A stretch of DNA of 51,670 nucleotides from Zopfochytrium polystomum (GCA_025765615.1 JAIVFJ010000385.1:1-51670); one strand, 5' to 3'; positions 10,298 to 21,306 are shown, counted from the first letter of the stretch. The notes: generated by a model not told the origin, from the letters alone. Program-made: numbers and translations.

Positions 10298-10641
10298 CGG
10301 CGCGGGCGCTGGCGGAGAGCGTCTGACGAGCGGGTGGGAAGGGGGAATCGTTGCTGCGAGGGTGACACTCGCAGGGCCGGTGAGTTGAGAGAGGCACAAG
10401 GCGACGACGACGGGCGACGGATGCGGTTCATGTGTAAGGGGAGTTCGTCTTTGTCTCTCTTCTTGTTGGAGTGCTCATTGTTGCAACAGGCCGTGGCTTT
10501 TGGTCGTGGTCGATCGCCAAATGGGGATCTATTGCTCGCACGTCGCACATTAAAAGTGCGATGCATTCCACAGAACAAACGCAGAGTTTTTGGACAATGT
10601 TTCGGTCTGCATTAGTTTTGCGGGAAAGCAAATTGACTCTT
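10298..10641. other. Short intergenic stretch between the Lys-rich gene and TDP1
   Basis: This lies upstream of the Lys-rich gene and just downstream of the TDP1 stop, both genes being on the minus strand. It probably holds the terminator of TDP1 and the promoter of the Lys-rich gene. No clear motif is seen. Confidence 0.3.
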
Positions 10642-12504
10642 TCATGCACTTTCACGCGTCATCCCGAACGTATCAAAGCCTTCGAACAGAACATCCCAGC
10701 GCCAAGGGTCATCTGCCGCTCGGTAGCGACTCAAGGGGAAATCAAATGGGAAGCGGATGAGAACATCAACACGATCTTCGTCTTCCAACTGCTGGCCCGG
10801 CGCAGCAGTTTTTTTTGACAAAGGCCAGTTCAAGTACAAGGCTTTCGGCAGGTGCGCCACGTCGTTCGCTGTGGCGTAACGCATAGTCGAAAGCTGCTGT
10901 GGCTGAGACTTTCTCGGAATGGGGAGGATTAGATTGTGACCGAAAGTCGCAGTTGAGCATACCTGGAAGAGCTCAGGATAAATTAACACACCGAGCTCAT
11001 AACTCCTGATAAAGAGTTGGGAGTCGCTTTTTTCGAGGGATCCCCATGCTGCCTGTGACAGATTATGGCTTGTAAGAAGAAACCATGCGACTTCTCCCGT
11101 GGCAGAAACTCGGCTGAAGGTCTGATGTGTTTAAGGTAGATGTCAGTATTGCTTCGGCACCAAAAGTCTCCACTCATTTACCTTGATGTGCGGCATAGCC
11201 CTGCTCCGCCCAGCTTTCGTCGCCTCCCATCGATGAAGTAACCTTCGAAACCAACTTTGCTGCTTCACCCACGTCTTGTCGTTGAACGGGATGCTCCCGC
11301 CGCCCCTCCATCCCTGGTTCGAGTCCCTTACCTCCTCGACCGTCGGGTACACAACGCAAGTCCCCACCTGCTGGAGCGCCCTCGCATCGTTCGATCTGTC
11401 CTTCTTGCACTTTAGCAGCGACCCGCGGAACTCCTGCATCATCCACTTTTCCGACAGTCCGCCTCCGACGCTCGAAAACTGGAGCACGAGCGACTCGGAC
11501 CCGCTGCTGGCCGCGAGGGGAGGGACGCGGGTGGCGAGGAGGTGGCCGAGGCGGAGGTGTCCGAAGGAGTTGCGGGCGCCGGCGTCGCGGCGGTGGCGGC
11601 CGGGGACTGATCCGACGATGGCGCCGGTCTCGTGGGTCATGTCGTAAGTTGCGAGGAGAGCGCGGAGAGGCTCGAGCTCGCGGCCGTAGGCGGAGAGGTA
11701 GCCGAGGAGGTCGGGGCCGAAGGATGGATTTCGACCTGGCCTGGTATGGAGCGCGTTTAGCAGGCGATACCACGAACAAATCGATTACCTACGCTCGATT
11801 TGGCTCCAATTTGCGCAACCGAGTTGATATCCATGCCCCTTGAGTCTTTTTTCTGAACACTCTTAATCGGTCAGGTTCGCAAAAGCGGGAAAGTTCATCG
11901 ACTCACCCCCAATCTGTTTGGACTAGGTTCGCAGTGTGGATCACAACGCGAGCAGTATCGTCCTCGTAAAAAAAGATCATCATTTTTGTGTGGTGGGTTC
12001 CGAACATCTCGACGCGAGGAAAGACGAGCTTGATATTGGCCGGACAGTCTTTGCTCTGGCTCCACTGGCAAGAAACGTCAATTATTATCCGCAATGAAAT
12101 GTGGCACTGACCGCTTTCAACTCTGGCTGATAGTGCACGACGAAAACAATCTCCCTTCCAAGCATCGCGTCGTCGAGATGCCCAAAGAACCACTCTGGAT
12201 CAAACTTATAGTTGAACTGGTACATCAGTCGCCACGGCTCGTTTATCAGCTCCGACAAGTCCACCGTCTCGGCGTTGCCGGTGGCATCGTCGATTGCGTC
12301 CAGCGGCGCAATGCGGGTGAGCCGGATGCCTGACGGAATCTGAGTCGAGGTTGGTGGTTGGCTTGGTGCTAACAATACCGTCGCCGCATCTTGATCGGTC
12401 GACCAGGCGTGCCGTTTGGGCGGACGATCGACCGACGTTGCGGTCTCGTCTTCGTCGATGGGCGCCGTGAGATCGACAACTTCGATCTGTCGCTTGTTTG
12501 ACAT
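10642..12504 (-). CDS. TDP1: Tyrosyl-DNA phosphodiesterase 1
   Basis: Removes 3'-phosphotyrosyl adducts such as stalled topoisomerase I from DNA, acting in the nucleus. Exons by junctions read on the minus strand: 12504-12112, 12064-11907, 11852-11793, 11740-11182, 11121-10642; all frames join. A disordered N-terminus carries a basic KRQIEV segment. First catalytic motif: FGTHHTKMMIFFYED followed by VVIHTANLVQTDW. The middle region KKTQGAWISTRL and AIVGSVPGRHRR matches the family. Second motif: SRAMPHIK, joined by splicing to TFSRVSATG and LLTSHNLSQAAWG, where the second HxK and Asn sit. The C-terminal DDPWRWDV matches the usual end. Predicted length about 549 residues, normal for the family. 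A possible further 66-nt intron (GTATGC...CCACAG) near 10970-10905 keeps frame either way. No frameshift is seen. Confidence 0.93.
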
Positions 12505-12734
12505 GGCTTATCTCGGACATACCATTTCGTCCGACAATCCAAGGACAATTGGACTGTCGTGAATCGTTTTTTGATAACGAAACTTTGCAAACACAAAGGA
12601 AAAGTGAGCGACAGAGGCCTGTTGTAGAATATTCATATCTGAGAGGCACGACAATGTTACAAAAAAAAGTCAAAAGATTACAAAACATATCTGAAGTTGA
12701 AGTTTTCAAAGTCCGTCAGAACCAACGGGCCGAA
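12505..12734. other. Intergenic region upstream of TDP1
   Basis: Sits between the TDP1 start and the decayed MFS copy. An AT-rich patch with TACAAAAAAAAGTC near 12658 may be part of the TDP1 promoter. No specific element is identified. Confidence 0.3.
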
Positions 12735-13660
12735 TCAGCCGAGAAAACCTTCCGACTTATTCTCGTTTGCCTTTGCATCCATCTGCTGGTTCAGGTCAGC
12801 CACCTCAGCAGCATCGCAAGAACCACCTGCCCGGCGCAGCACCACAAGATGACCTTGCACCCGGTAGGGTACGTCGAAGCTTCTTCGGCCAAGAACGCGT
12901 GCGGGCTGACGATGTTGCCAATACATACCGCCAAAAACAGCAGCGGTCCCTTCATCCGCTTCGTGTAGCCGGCGAGGTTGGCAGCCGGCATCTGGAGGGT
13001 GAGAACGAGAGACGTGACGTATGCGGTGCAGATGTAGTTACCAAACAGGACCCCCGCAGTGCGACTTGCAGTCCACCAGCCACATCTTGAGAGTGTCGAT
13101 GACTGTCGGGATCAGGTAGAGCGGCATGATAATCGTGTTGACATTTTTGAAGCAATACGCGGTGTAAGAGCCCGTCAGGATCCAGACCTCCCAACCACAC
13201 CGAAGGGCAGTCCGAGCAGCACGGTCTTCAGCGGGTCCGAGACGACGCCCTTGGTAATGAGTTTGCCAAAGTTGGAGATGCCGCCGTTGATGGTGGAGTT
13301 GAGGAGCATGAAGGGAAGAGCAAGTGGATCTGCGGGTCCAGCAGCGCCTCCCAGTTCTGGTACTACGCTCTGATGCGGTGGCTCAGCACGCCGGTACGGC
13401 CTAGGCGGGTGTAGCCAGTGAGGGTCGCCTTCTCGTCGATGGAGAAGCGTTGGGTTGCAATGACTCTGTCGGGAAGGAAGAGGATGATGCGCCAGAGGAC
13501 AGTGATGGCCTCTAGCATGAGGTTGATGGACTTCCAGACTGGTAAGGGCCCACGGATGTGCCCGATGCCAAAGGTGAGGAGACCACCAACAATAGAGCCC
13601 ATTCCGGTGAAACTGGTGAAGATGCCGCCGCAGAATAACTGCTCTTCTTGAGTGCCACAG
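12735..13660 (-). pseudogene. MFS transporter pseudogene, allantoate/nicotinate permease (Dal5) type, copy 1
   Basis: Minus-strand pieces match the C-terminal two thirds of the MFS copy at 15183-16597: FGIGHIRGPLPVWKSINLML; LFLPDRVIATQRFSIDEKAT; NWEALLDPQIHLLF; then, after frame changes, LQMPAANLAGYTKRM and YPTGCKVILWCCAGQVVLAM. The Dal5-like signatures are 'GGYTKR' and the 'E.A.YPTGCK' loop before the last helix. The coding is broken by an in-frame TAG at 13363-13365 (within HRIRA*YQNWEALL) and by several frameshifts, and the N-terminal helices are missing upstream of about 13660. The gene is therefore dead. A solo LTR lies about 280 bp upstream. Confidence 0.75.
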
Positions 13661-13942
13661 TGGGGTGACAAATGATTTCGCGGAAAATGCAATGCAACTA
13701 TAAAAAGTTCACTTTGAAGTCCTTTATGCATTCACACTGCACATCATCTCAAGATGATTACATCAATCGAAAACGCTCTCAATTTCTTGTGTTTCCTCCA
13801 TCGTTCTTGATGACAGCTCACCCTTGCCGGCATACTCTCAACGAAAGCTTGATGTTGATAAACCCTCCACAGCGTGCTTAGTGCTTCACTTGGAACTCCA
13901 GGACGCCAAGGTTCTTCATGAGAAAGCAACGGCTATGCCGTC

Positions 13943-14249
13943 TGCTCCCCACATCAGGCGTAAACCAGTCCCACGCGGGTGGATGCAGTTAAGGGGGAAT
14001 TAAGAGTTGCTAAGCACTGCTCCGCAGATTAAGAGCAATTCCAGCGTTCGTGGCTCAGAACATAAGAGATGAGATATGCTCGGATTCTTGTTCTGGACTG
14101 AAGGACGCGTCAGGCCAACATGAACAAATAGGACATCAATAATATGAGAATTAAGAAGTATTTCTTCTAAATTAACTCGGCTACTGGTCAACATCTCGTT
14201 GCTTTAACGACTCCAACCTCAAACTTCGGTCATTACGGTAACCTCAACA
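13943..14249 (-). mobile_element. Solo LTR, Ty1/copia type
   Basis: About 307 bp with the termini expected of an LTR: on the minus strand it starts TGTTGAGGTTACC and ends GGGGAGCA. It aligns along its length, with substitutions and small indels, to 20222-20540, which abuts a copia-type coding remnant. Shared blocks include TTAAGAGCAATTCCAGCGTT and GAGATATGC. The 5-bp flanks (CCGTC and CTTGA) do not form a target-site duplication, so it may be old or recombined. No internal region is present, hence a solo LTR. Confidence 0.75.
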
Positions 14250-15182
14250 CTTGAAGGAAGTTTGGATCGATTTCTCGCTCTTCCCGTTCAAGTACTTGCG
14301 GTTTAGGTCATGCATGTACCAGGATCGTACCTCTGATAAGAACCACGCTCCACGTCCGTGTATTACCTGTGGCTGTCTTCCGCTCCTCATCGGGCTGCCG
14401 CTGCTCTTGCTTCTGCCCCACGATTTCGGCCCTCAAGGTGGAAGACAGAATGGGGCGGAGACCTCGTGGAGGCGCTGTGGAACACCAAATGTCTCATTGC
14501 ATGCAATCGGAATTCACGGAAAGTGGTAAGAAGGATAGTAGATACTTTGATGCGAATGGGCTGACGAAACCAATGGGGTTTAGCCGCGTGCGCCGACGGG
14601 AAGCCGAGCAAACACTCGTCAATGAATCTCGAATGGCGGCACCATTGCAAGAAGACAGCCACTCTCACGCAGATGACCCGAATCGATCACAGTCAAGCTA
14701 TTATTGAACAATCGGACGCGTTTTTGCACCCCAATGCTCTCCTCAATCATCGTTCCCGCCTCTGCTCAAATTGCACCACACAAAATATTACTTCAGCCCC
14801 TGTCGTCCAATAGCTAGGACATCGCACACCTTTCCAAACTTGAAAAACTCTCGGCGAAGATCGGCGTTCAAATCGTCGCAGGGGCGTTCTGCATTAAACC
14901 TGTAGCCGATTTTCAATACCTCCGACAAATCCTTTTAGCAACCTAATTTTTTTTGACAGACCCCGTTTCAAATCTGGATAGCGAGGGTCCCACGTAGCTC
15001 GCAATTAGGCGGCCATGACAGCAACTGCATCAGACTATGACCTTTCATCTGCAACCAGAAAAATTTTTGAAATTCTCGTTTATTTGGAGGCAAATGAGTT
15101 TTCGAAGTTCCACACAAAGCAAGTATCATGAGGTATGAACACTGACAATTTTTATGACTGGAAGTCATGAAACTGCCGTTCT
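14250..15182. other. Intergenic stretch, nothing recognised
   Basis: Upstream side of the solo LTR and downstream of the second MFS copy. No conserved coding motif, RNA gene or repeat could be identified. Composition is more AT-rich than the transporter copies. Confidence 0.4.
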
Positions 15183-16600
15183 TCAGCGCACGTATCTAAA
15201 TTTGAGGTTTTCGAAATCCGTCTGATCCGTGACCTCCACAACCGCCGCGTCGATTTCGCCCATTTTAGCGGTTGCCGACACGCTATCCTCCGCCATCGCG
15301 TCCCTCTGCTTGTTCCGCGAAATCAGCAGCCACCTCAGCATCATGGCCACAACAAGCTGACCGGCGCAGCAGCCCAAGATCACCTTGCAACCCGTCGCGT
15401 AGGTCGGCGCCTCTTCGTCCAAGAACGCGTGAAGGCCGACAATGTTTCCAACGCAAATTGCCAAAAAGACCGCAGCGGTGCCCGTCATGCGCTTCGTGTA
15501 CCCGCCGATGTTCATCGCCGGCATTTGCATGCAGAGGACGAGCGAGGCGACAAACGAGCCGCACAGGTAGTACCCGAACAGTACTCCGACGGCCTGGGCC
15601 TTGCGGTCCATCAGCCACATCATCAGGACGCCGACGACGGTTGGGACCAGGTACAGCGGCATGACCAAGGTATTTACGTTTTTGAAGCGCGAGGCGAGAA
15701 AAGTCCCCGACAGGATCCAAAAGACGGAGAAGGCGCCCTGTGGGATGCCGAGGAGGACCGTCTTGAACGGGTCCGAGACGACGCCCTTGATGATGAGCTT
15801 GCCAAAGTTGGCGACACAGCCGTTGATGGTGGCGTTGAGGAGCATGAAGAGAAAGAGCAGGTGGATTTGCGGGTCGAGTAGGGCCTCCCAGATTTGGTAC
15901 AGTCGGATTTTGTGGCTGATGACTCCCGTGCGGGCGAGACGAGCTCGGCCAATGAGAGCCGCTTTTTCATCGACGGAGAAGCGGCGGGCGGAGATGGTGC
16001 TGTCGGGTAGGAACAAAATGATGACGATTCCTCATAACGCGGTAACACCGCCAAGCATGAGGAAGATAGACTTCCACACCGGGAAGCCGCCGCCGATCTG
16101 GCCGATGCCGTACGTGAGTATTCCTCCAACCATCTATCCAAGCCCGTTGCAGCTGTAGAATGCAAGAGCGCGTAAGGGTTGCTCTTGACGCGTGTACCTG
16201 GAGACAGACGTTTTGAAATTTCCTCGAAGGGTTTCATGATCACGCGAAGGCGACGAAAATAAGATTCTTACCATATGGCCACAATCATAACGAAGAAAGT
16301 GGTGATCGGGGCCTCAAACACGCCGAGGAGAAAGCCGCACACGGTCATGCCGATAAAGTCGTGGCTCGCGGCCGTCAACATTAACACGCTTCCCCACATC
16401 ATGATGCAGACGCCAGCGACTTTGGCGAGCTGAGTCTTTTGCGCCAAGTAGCTCCACGGGTACTCTGCGAGGAGATACGCCAAGTAAAAGATGCTCGGGA
16501 ACCAACTGTACTGCGTTCCGTTGATGTGGGCGTCGGTGAACAGGTCAAACACGGCCGCGTATTGCGAATGGGCTGTCCTTTTCGGCAGTCTGTACACTCA
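15183..16600 (-). pseudogene. MFS transporter pseudogene, allantoate/nicotinate permease (Dal5) type, copy 2
   Basis: Minus-strand exons: AAVFDLFTDAHINGTQYSWF, EYPWSYLAQKTQLAKVAG and GVFEAPITTFFVMIVAIW (16597-16269); an intron GTAAGAATC...TCTCCAG; then YTRQEQPLRALAFYSCNGLG. Two in-frame nonsense codons follow: TAG at 16134-16136 where copy 1 has Ser (GMGSIVGG), and TGA at 16032-16034 where copy 1 has Trp (TVLWRI). The rest, 16031-15183, is open and includes FLPDSTISARRFSVDEKAAL, LLDPQIHLLFLFMLL, MQMPAMNIGGYTKRM and YATGCKVILGCCAGQ. A proton-coupled importer of anionic organic acids would be expected of the intact family. The first helix is absent here but present in inverted orientation at about 16900-17085. 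Confidence 0.85.
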
Positions 16601-16719
16601 CACGAACACCCAACAGAAAGGAATGGTCAGCCGCCTTCCCTCTCGTCCGCACACCCTGGGCCGCTGTCGAGTGTTCACCGCCGCGGACGCGCTCTTCCCA
16701 AAGTCGGGTGTATCGCTCT

Positions 16720-16722
<3 letters not shown>

Positions 16723-16762
<40 letters not shown>
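16723..16762 (+). repeat. T40 homopolymer tract
   Basis: Forty uninterrupted T residues. The tract lies inside the roughly 490-bp segment that appears inverted relative to the MFS copy on its left. Such long A/T tracts recur in the window (33216-33238, 40819-40846, about 42018-42035) and may be retroposed poly(A) tails or polymerase-slippage products. Confidence 0.9.
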
Positions 16763-16899
16763 CCCCGCCGATTGTCAAACTCACACGACGCGTCCAAATC
16801 TACTCCGTTCTAAAAGTCCCGCAATTCGAACGCAGTCTGTGCCTCGGCCTTTGCGGCCATCGTCTACTACAACGCCACCACACAGGCTCCCAGTCGCCG

Positions 16900-17088
16900 C
16901 CCCGACGCTCTCTGCGGCGGCGGAGGCCGAGATCTTCCTGCGCCAGCACAACCTGTCCCCGGAGTACGTCCAGCAGCTGGTCGCCGACGATGATGCCCTC
17001 AAGAAGCTTCTCCGCCGCATCGACATGACTGTGTTGCCCCTCCTCTGCGTCACATACATGCTGCAGTACGTCGACAAGCAGGCTAGCG
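16900..17088 (+). pseudogene. Orphan first exon of a Dal5-type MFS transporter, inverted
   Basis: Plus-strand frame reading EAEIFLRQHNLSPEYVQQLV then LLRRIDMTVLPLLCVTYMLQ and YVDKQA. This is the N-terminal cytosolic segment and first helix of the Dal5 family ('LLRKID...LLPLL...Y.LQ..DK'). The next segment expected in the protein (YAAVFDLFTDAH) lies on the other strand at 16577 and below. Inverting the block from about 16598 to 17090 would place this exon directly upstream and in line with the remainder. The right edge abuts a (GA)n microsatellite. Confidence 0.7.
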
Positions 17089-17090
17089 AG

Positions 17091-17114
17091 GAGAGAGAGA
17101 GAGAAGAGAGATGC

Positions 17115-17181
<67 letters not shown>

Positions 17182-17182
17182 C
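17091..17182 (+). repeat. (GA)n microsatellite, imperfect
   Basis: About 90 bp of imperfect GA repeats directly after the DKQA codons of the inverted MFS exon. The position at a probable rearrangement breakpoint is notable. Confidence 0.9.
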
Positions 17183-17356
17183 AGACAGGACAGCAGGCAG
17201 ACAGACAGTGGCAACAAGGGACACGCTGTCACTAACTAAGGAAGGCAAAAGCTTGGTGACGGACACCACCACCGACACCACCACCGAGCCACAAGCTGGC
17301 AACACGAACAAGCGAGCGAGACGGCGAGACAGCGCAGATAGCGAAGAAAACGAGCA

Positions 17357-18010
17357 ATGAGCGCCGAGCACGACTACGACCGCCTCCGCCGCCCCGCCGT
17401 CACGATCCGCCGAGGCACTGTCCTCGGCGTCGTGCGCGACGGCGACTACCCGCACGCCGTCGAGGCCTTCTTCGGCATCCCATACTGCCTTCCGCCCACC
17501 GGCAACAGGCGCTTCCCCCCACCCGTCCGCGTCCCGGACGCATCGCCAGACAACGTCATCGACGCCTCACAGTTCGGGGCCGCGCCAGTTGCCAAGCAGC
17601 TGATCATCCTCGGCCCAAAGCTCGAGCAGAGCGAGGACTCGCTGACTGCCAACGTGTTCCGGCAGGCTGAGGCGGCGAGAGAGGGAAAGACGAAGCTGCC
17701 CGTTGCGATCTACATTCATGGAGGTGCCTTCAACCGGGCTTCCGCCTCTATGCACAACACGACGTCGGTTGTCGGCCATTCGGCGGCGCCGATGGTTTGC
17801 GTTTCGTTCAACTACCGCATCGGGTCGCTGGGGTTTCTGCCGTCGGCTCTGAGCGCCAAAGAGGGAGCGCTGAACCTTGGCTTGAAGGATCAGATCATGC
17901 TGATGGAGTGGGTGCACGAGAACATCGAGCAGTTTGGCGGGGATCCAAGAATGATCTTTGAGTGGGAAAGAAAGGAATTTCACACGTATCAAATTGTGAA
18001 TGGATTTTGC
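17357..18010 (+). pseudogene. Type-B carboxylesterase, N-terminal half only
   Basis: ATG-started frame with the alpha/beta-hydrolase N-terminal signatures of the carboxylesterase/cholinesterase family: VTIRRGTVLGVV, FFGIPYCLPPTGNRRFPPP, SLTANVFRQAE, PVAIYIHGGAFNRASAS, VCVSFNYRIGSLGFLP and LGLKDQIMLMEWVHENIEQF followed by GGDPRMI. The nucleophile elbow GESAG that normally follows 'FGGDP' within about ten residues is absent: after ATGATCTTTGAGTGGG the sequence leaves the family, and no later Glu or His regions are visible. It is therefore truncated after about 200 of the roughly 500 expected residues. An intron beginning at GTGGGA is possible, but no continuation was found downstream. Confidence 0.8.
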
Positions 18011-18159
18011 TTGACCATCACCGCAAAAGAGGAGGAGGAAGACTTAAATGGCGAAAGGCTATACCTTCCGCCAATCAAAAAGTTGTTGGGTCATTTCGGG
18101 AGCAGACGGATATCAATAAGCCAAAAAATTCTTTGAATAAGGAAAGCGGGGTGTCAGTG

Positions 18160-18500
18160 CGGCGTCAATCAGCGACGCCCGCGATGGTGATGCGCCCGCT
18201 CAGCACCACGGACTTCCGACGATTTCTTTGGCGAAGTCGGTGTTGCTCGATGGTGAACAGGTTCGTGGCCAGAGTTACGGGGTGTGTCGGCGTGGTAGCG
18301 GTTGTCAAGGTCTTGACGAAGATCTTCCAGCGAGCTCGATCGCTCGCGGTGATGCGGCGAGTTTGGCGGATTTGGGCGTGGGCGCGGGTTTGGCGCCGGT
18401 CGAGCGTGCGCAACACCCACAAAGGACACACCTGGCAGCAGTGACAGCAGGAGGGGCAGCACCAGGAGAAGCGATGCAAGGAAGGCGAGATTCCGAGGGG
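18160..18500 (-). CDS. Possible secreted protein 5' exon, unrecognised
   Basis: Minus-strand frame with a strong signal-peptide core (FLASLLLVLPLLLSLLPG then VSFVGVAHA) followed by a Pro/Arg/His-rich region. A neighbouring frame reads TNLFTIEQHRLRQRNRR. These resemble a leader plus pro-segment of a secreted hydrolase, but no catalytic motif follows and no in-frame ATG is seen near the leader. Kept as a low-confidence candidate. Confidence 0.2.
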
Positions 18501-18794
18501 CGAGGGCAAGGTGCGAGACGGCGGTTTCGGGCGGCGGAGAGTTTTTCGGCTGGTCGAGGAACGGGGAGGTTCGCAGTGGTCATCTTGTGACTTTTTTTTT
18601 GGGAGATCAGAATGTCGATTTGCGTTGGTGAAGGTAGCGGAGGCGGGTCGCTTGTTTGTGCGGCGACGTCCTGAAATGGTTTTTATTGTAGTGCGATGGA
18701 AGACAGTCTGGGTGCAAGACGATACAGGCGAAAACTGTCTTCGTGCAATGCTGGGCTGCGAAAGAGAGCGGCCGACAGACCACGTGAAGAAAAT

Positions 18795-20221
18795 TCAAGC
18801 CTGCACGAAGCCGAAGATTGAAGACCCATCGGTGGCGTGACTAGTACAAGCAGCGGCAGACAGCCATTCCTCCGTTTTTGGCGAAGTCCGTCGTGTTGCT
18901 CGTGTCTTCATATTCGAGACCACCGAGGCCACCGAGGCCACCGACCGCACGAATAATCGAATACAGCGAAGACAGCGAACATGGTCAAAGATAAGCGCCG
19001 CCGCCACCTGCGGCAGCCCCGGTCGCGCCGGCGCCTGTGCCGCGGACGCCATGAGTGTTTCGTACCAAACATGTCCTGCCTGCTTTAGGCCGTAAATCGA
19101 TTTGTAAAGGAGACTGACCTCGTCTGAGTCTCCTTCAGTTCCTTCTGGACGCTTCAAGTGGATTTCGACATCAATTTCGCCATTCAAGAAAGCAGTGGAG
19201 ATATCCACTGTCTGCAGAACCCACCATCGTGCTGCAGCAACGGCAAAGACGATGTGGGCCAATGTCTGACGCACAACGGGTGAAAATGTCTCCCCGTAAT
19301 CTCCGGGACCTTGCGCGTATCCACGCGCAACTAACCGTGCTGTGCAGCGTGTGATTGCCCCAGAGAAGTCAAAAACCCATTTTCATTATCAAGACTTTCT
19401 TGTTGGTTGGCCGGGGAACGAGTGTCCATACTCGCTTCTTCTTCATGTAATCGAGCTCGCTCTTACTCGCTTAGTGCCACTCCTCCGATCTGGTCGTGAG
19501 ACTGCCTCCTGATACGATCGTGGAGGACCTGTAATTCCAATGGAACCATGATGAATGCCTTTCCCAAACATGTGATCCGTCGCTCGCTGACTATGTTGTC
19601 CAGATGGAGTTCCGCATGCATGTCGCTCCACACACCATCGGGTCGCATCTGAGGTGACGTTTGAGGGGTGTGAAATGTATCCAGAGGAATGGTTTCGTCA
19701 TCGCTGTCGAGATCTGTGGCCCTAGGAGTCGACGGGACCGACACTGGCACCGTCGTCCCAGGCTCCACCAGCCTGGTTGGTGTTTCATCCAGTTCTTCAT
19801 CCGATTCATCATCCGATATTTCGAGGGCAACCAGTTGAGGCACGTCCCCATCCCGTCTCGAAATGGGAGCGAGTCTTCAAAGAAACGCTCTGACAAATTA
19901 TAGACTCGATAGATCTGCCTGTGTGGCCCCTCGTATCCTACAAGGACGCCATACCATGCCCTCGGGGCGAAAGTCTCTTTGCTTTTTCAACATGAGGATA
20001 GACTTCACACCCGAAGGCGCGCAAATAAGAGAGATCAGGTCGTTCTCCGTACAGCATTTCATATGGAGTTTTTTCCGTCAATTAAATAGAAACGCCGCTC
20101 TTTTTACCCCTCCACCCAAGGCTTCATGGGAAGTTCGCTCCAATCATGAGAGCGCGAGCCTTGTCCTTAATGGTCCGCACTCCCCGCTCTGCTTCTCCGT
20201 TGGAATCCAGGTTACGCCGCC
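18795..20221 (-). mobile_element. Ty1/copia retrotransposon remnant (integrase C-terminus to reverse transcriptase)
   Basis: Reading the minus strand from the right: integrase NGEAERGVRTIKDKARAL (about 20185-20130); TPYEMLYGERPDLSYLRAFG with CEVYPHVEKAKRLSPRG, then VGYEGPHRQIYRVYNLSERF after a frame change; an acidic linker ALEISDDESDEELDETPTR; then reverse transcriptase GYAQGPGDYGETFSPVVRQT, LQTVDISTAFLNGEIDVEIH and SLLYKSIYGLKQAGHVWY. Integrase-before-RT order and the 'DISTAFLNG' and 'YGLKQA' motifs place it in copia. gag, protease, the integrase catalytic core, the second half of RT and RNase H are missing, and several frameshifts are present. It is non-autonomous debris. Confidence 0.88.
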
Positions 20222-20540
20222 CACTCCCCGCATGAGGCATAAGCCAGTTCCACGCGAGTGGATGCGGTTAAGCGGGAATCAAGAGTTGCTAACCACTGCT
20301 CCGCGTATTAAGAGCAATTCCAGCGTTCATGGCCAAGAACATAAGATATGAGATATGCTTGGATTCTCGTTCTGGACTGAAGGGAGCGTCACGCCAACAT
20401 GCCAACATGAACAATAGGGACATCAATAATATGAGAATGAAGAAGTTTTTCTTCTAAACTAAGAAACTCGGTTACCTGCCAACACCTCGTCGCTTTAATG
20501 ACTCCAGCCTCAACTTTCGGTCAATATGGTAACCTCAACA
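20222..20540 (-). mobile_element. LTR of the copia remnant
   Basis: Homologous to the solo LTR at 13943-14249; minus-strand start TGTTGAGGTTACC. It abuts the integrase remnant directly, so gag-protease has been deleted between LTR and integrase. It contains a small duplication (ATGCCAACATGCCAACATG) not found in the solo copy. Confidence 0.75.
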
Positions 20541-21306
20541 ACAAAGGCGACGCCGACGCCATCGCGGGCTGGTTCGCGATCGTTAGCGATCGGGTCATGG
20601 GCGAGCTGGTTGCGCTCGCAAACGGGTTCGTTGGAGACAACCAGACAGGCCTCAAGTGGATTTCGGAGAAGCACCTCGCGCGGTGTCGGCAGTGGGGCGA
20701 CGTGCCGACGAGCCTGTGGTCCCGCCGTTCCAATAAACAAGACAACCGACAATGCAACTGCCACTGCCCAAAAGCTAAACTTCTCGAGCAACTGCTGCAA
20801 TTATGTGTAATAAGTGGTGCTCGCACACTCGGACACCTGGTCGGCCGAGGAAGCGGCGGCGACTTTCGCATGGGCAACCTCACAGTCAAGAACAGACTCA
20901 CCCTCAGAGGAACAGACCCACCACCGTCGCTCAAGCTGCCGCTACTGGCGATTCCCACCCAAACCGTGTGCGCAACCAAATACGGCCTTGATTGGGCAAA
21001 AAAGAAAGCTGGGCGCTCGACTATTAGCACGAAGAGTGGTACAAGCGACCGGCAACCCGCATCTGAACATAGATTGTATCAAGCCTCACGCAGTTTTAGC
21101 TAAAAAATGCCCTCCCCACCACAGTCATGGAGGGCCTTCCCCCACCAGAGAAGAACGACCTTTTTCACTTTCTTCGCCGCGACGGTTGACTTGTCACTGC
21201 CGCTTTGTCAACGTCTGGCGCACTTGTGGTGCACGTGCGGCGCAGTCGCACTCCACTTGCACTTGCACTTGCACTTCCATTTGTGCCCGCATCTCGCAGC
21301 ACCCCC
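20541..21306 (+). other. Open frame 20541-21103, product unknown
   Basis: Directly after the LTR a plus-strand frame reads GDADAIAGWFAIVSDRVMGE and WISEKHLARCRQWGDVP and stays open to 21103. The first 60 residues have a natural composition, but I recognise no family. A minus-strand reading of the same stretch contains a hydrophobic FWAVAVALSVVLFIG, so the true strand is uncertain. From 21260 a TGCACTTGCACTTGCACTTC mini-tandem precedes the next gene. Confidence 0.25.

Noticed and set aside
11316..11327. GGTTCGAGTCCC, a tRNA T-loop-like string
   Set aside because: It lies within the coding sequence of TDP1 exon 4, and no A box or cloverleaf can be formed around it.
16545..16784. Lys-rich and Phe-rich ORFs across the T40 tract
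   Set aside because: Products of the homopolymer; no natural protein features.
17018..17356. Coding across the (GA)n run joining the MFS exon to the carboxylesterase
   Set aside because: The frame can be read through as Glu/Arg repeats, but the two parts belong to unrelated families and the esterase has its own ATG at 17357.
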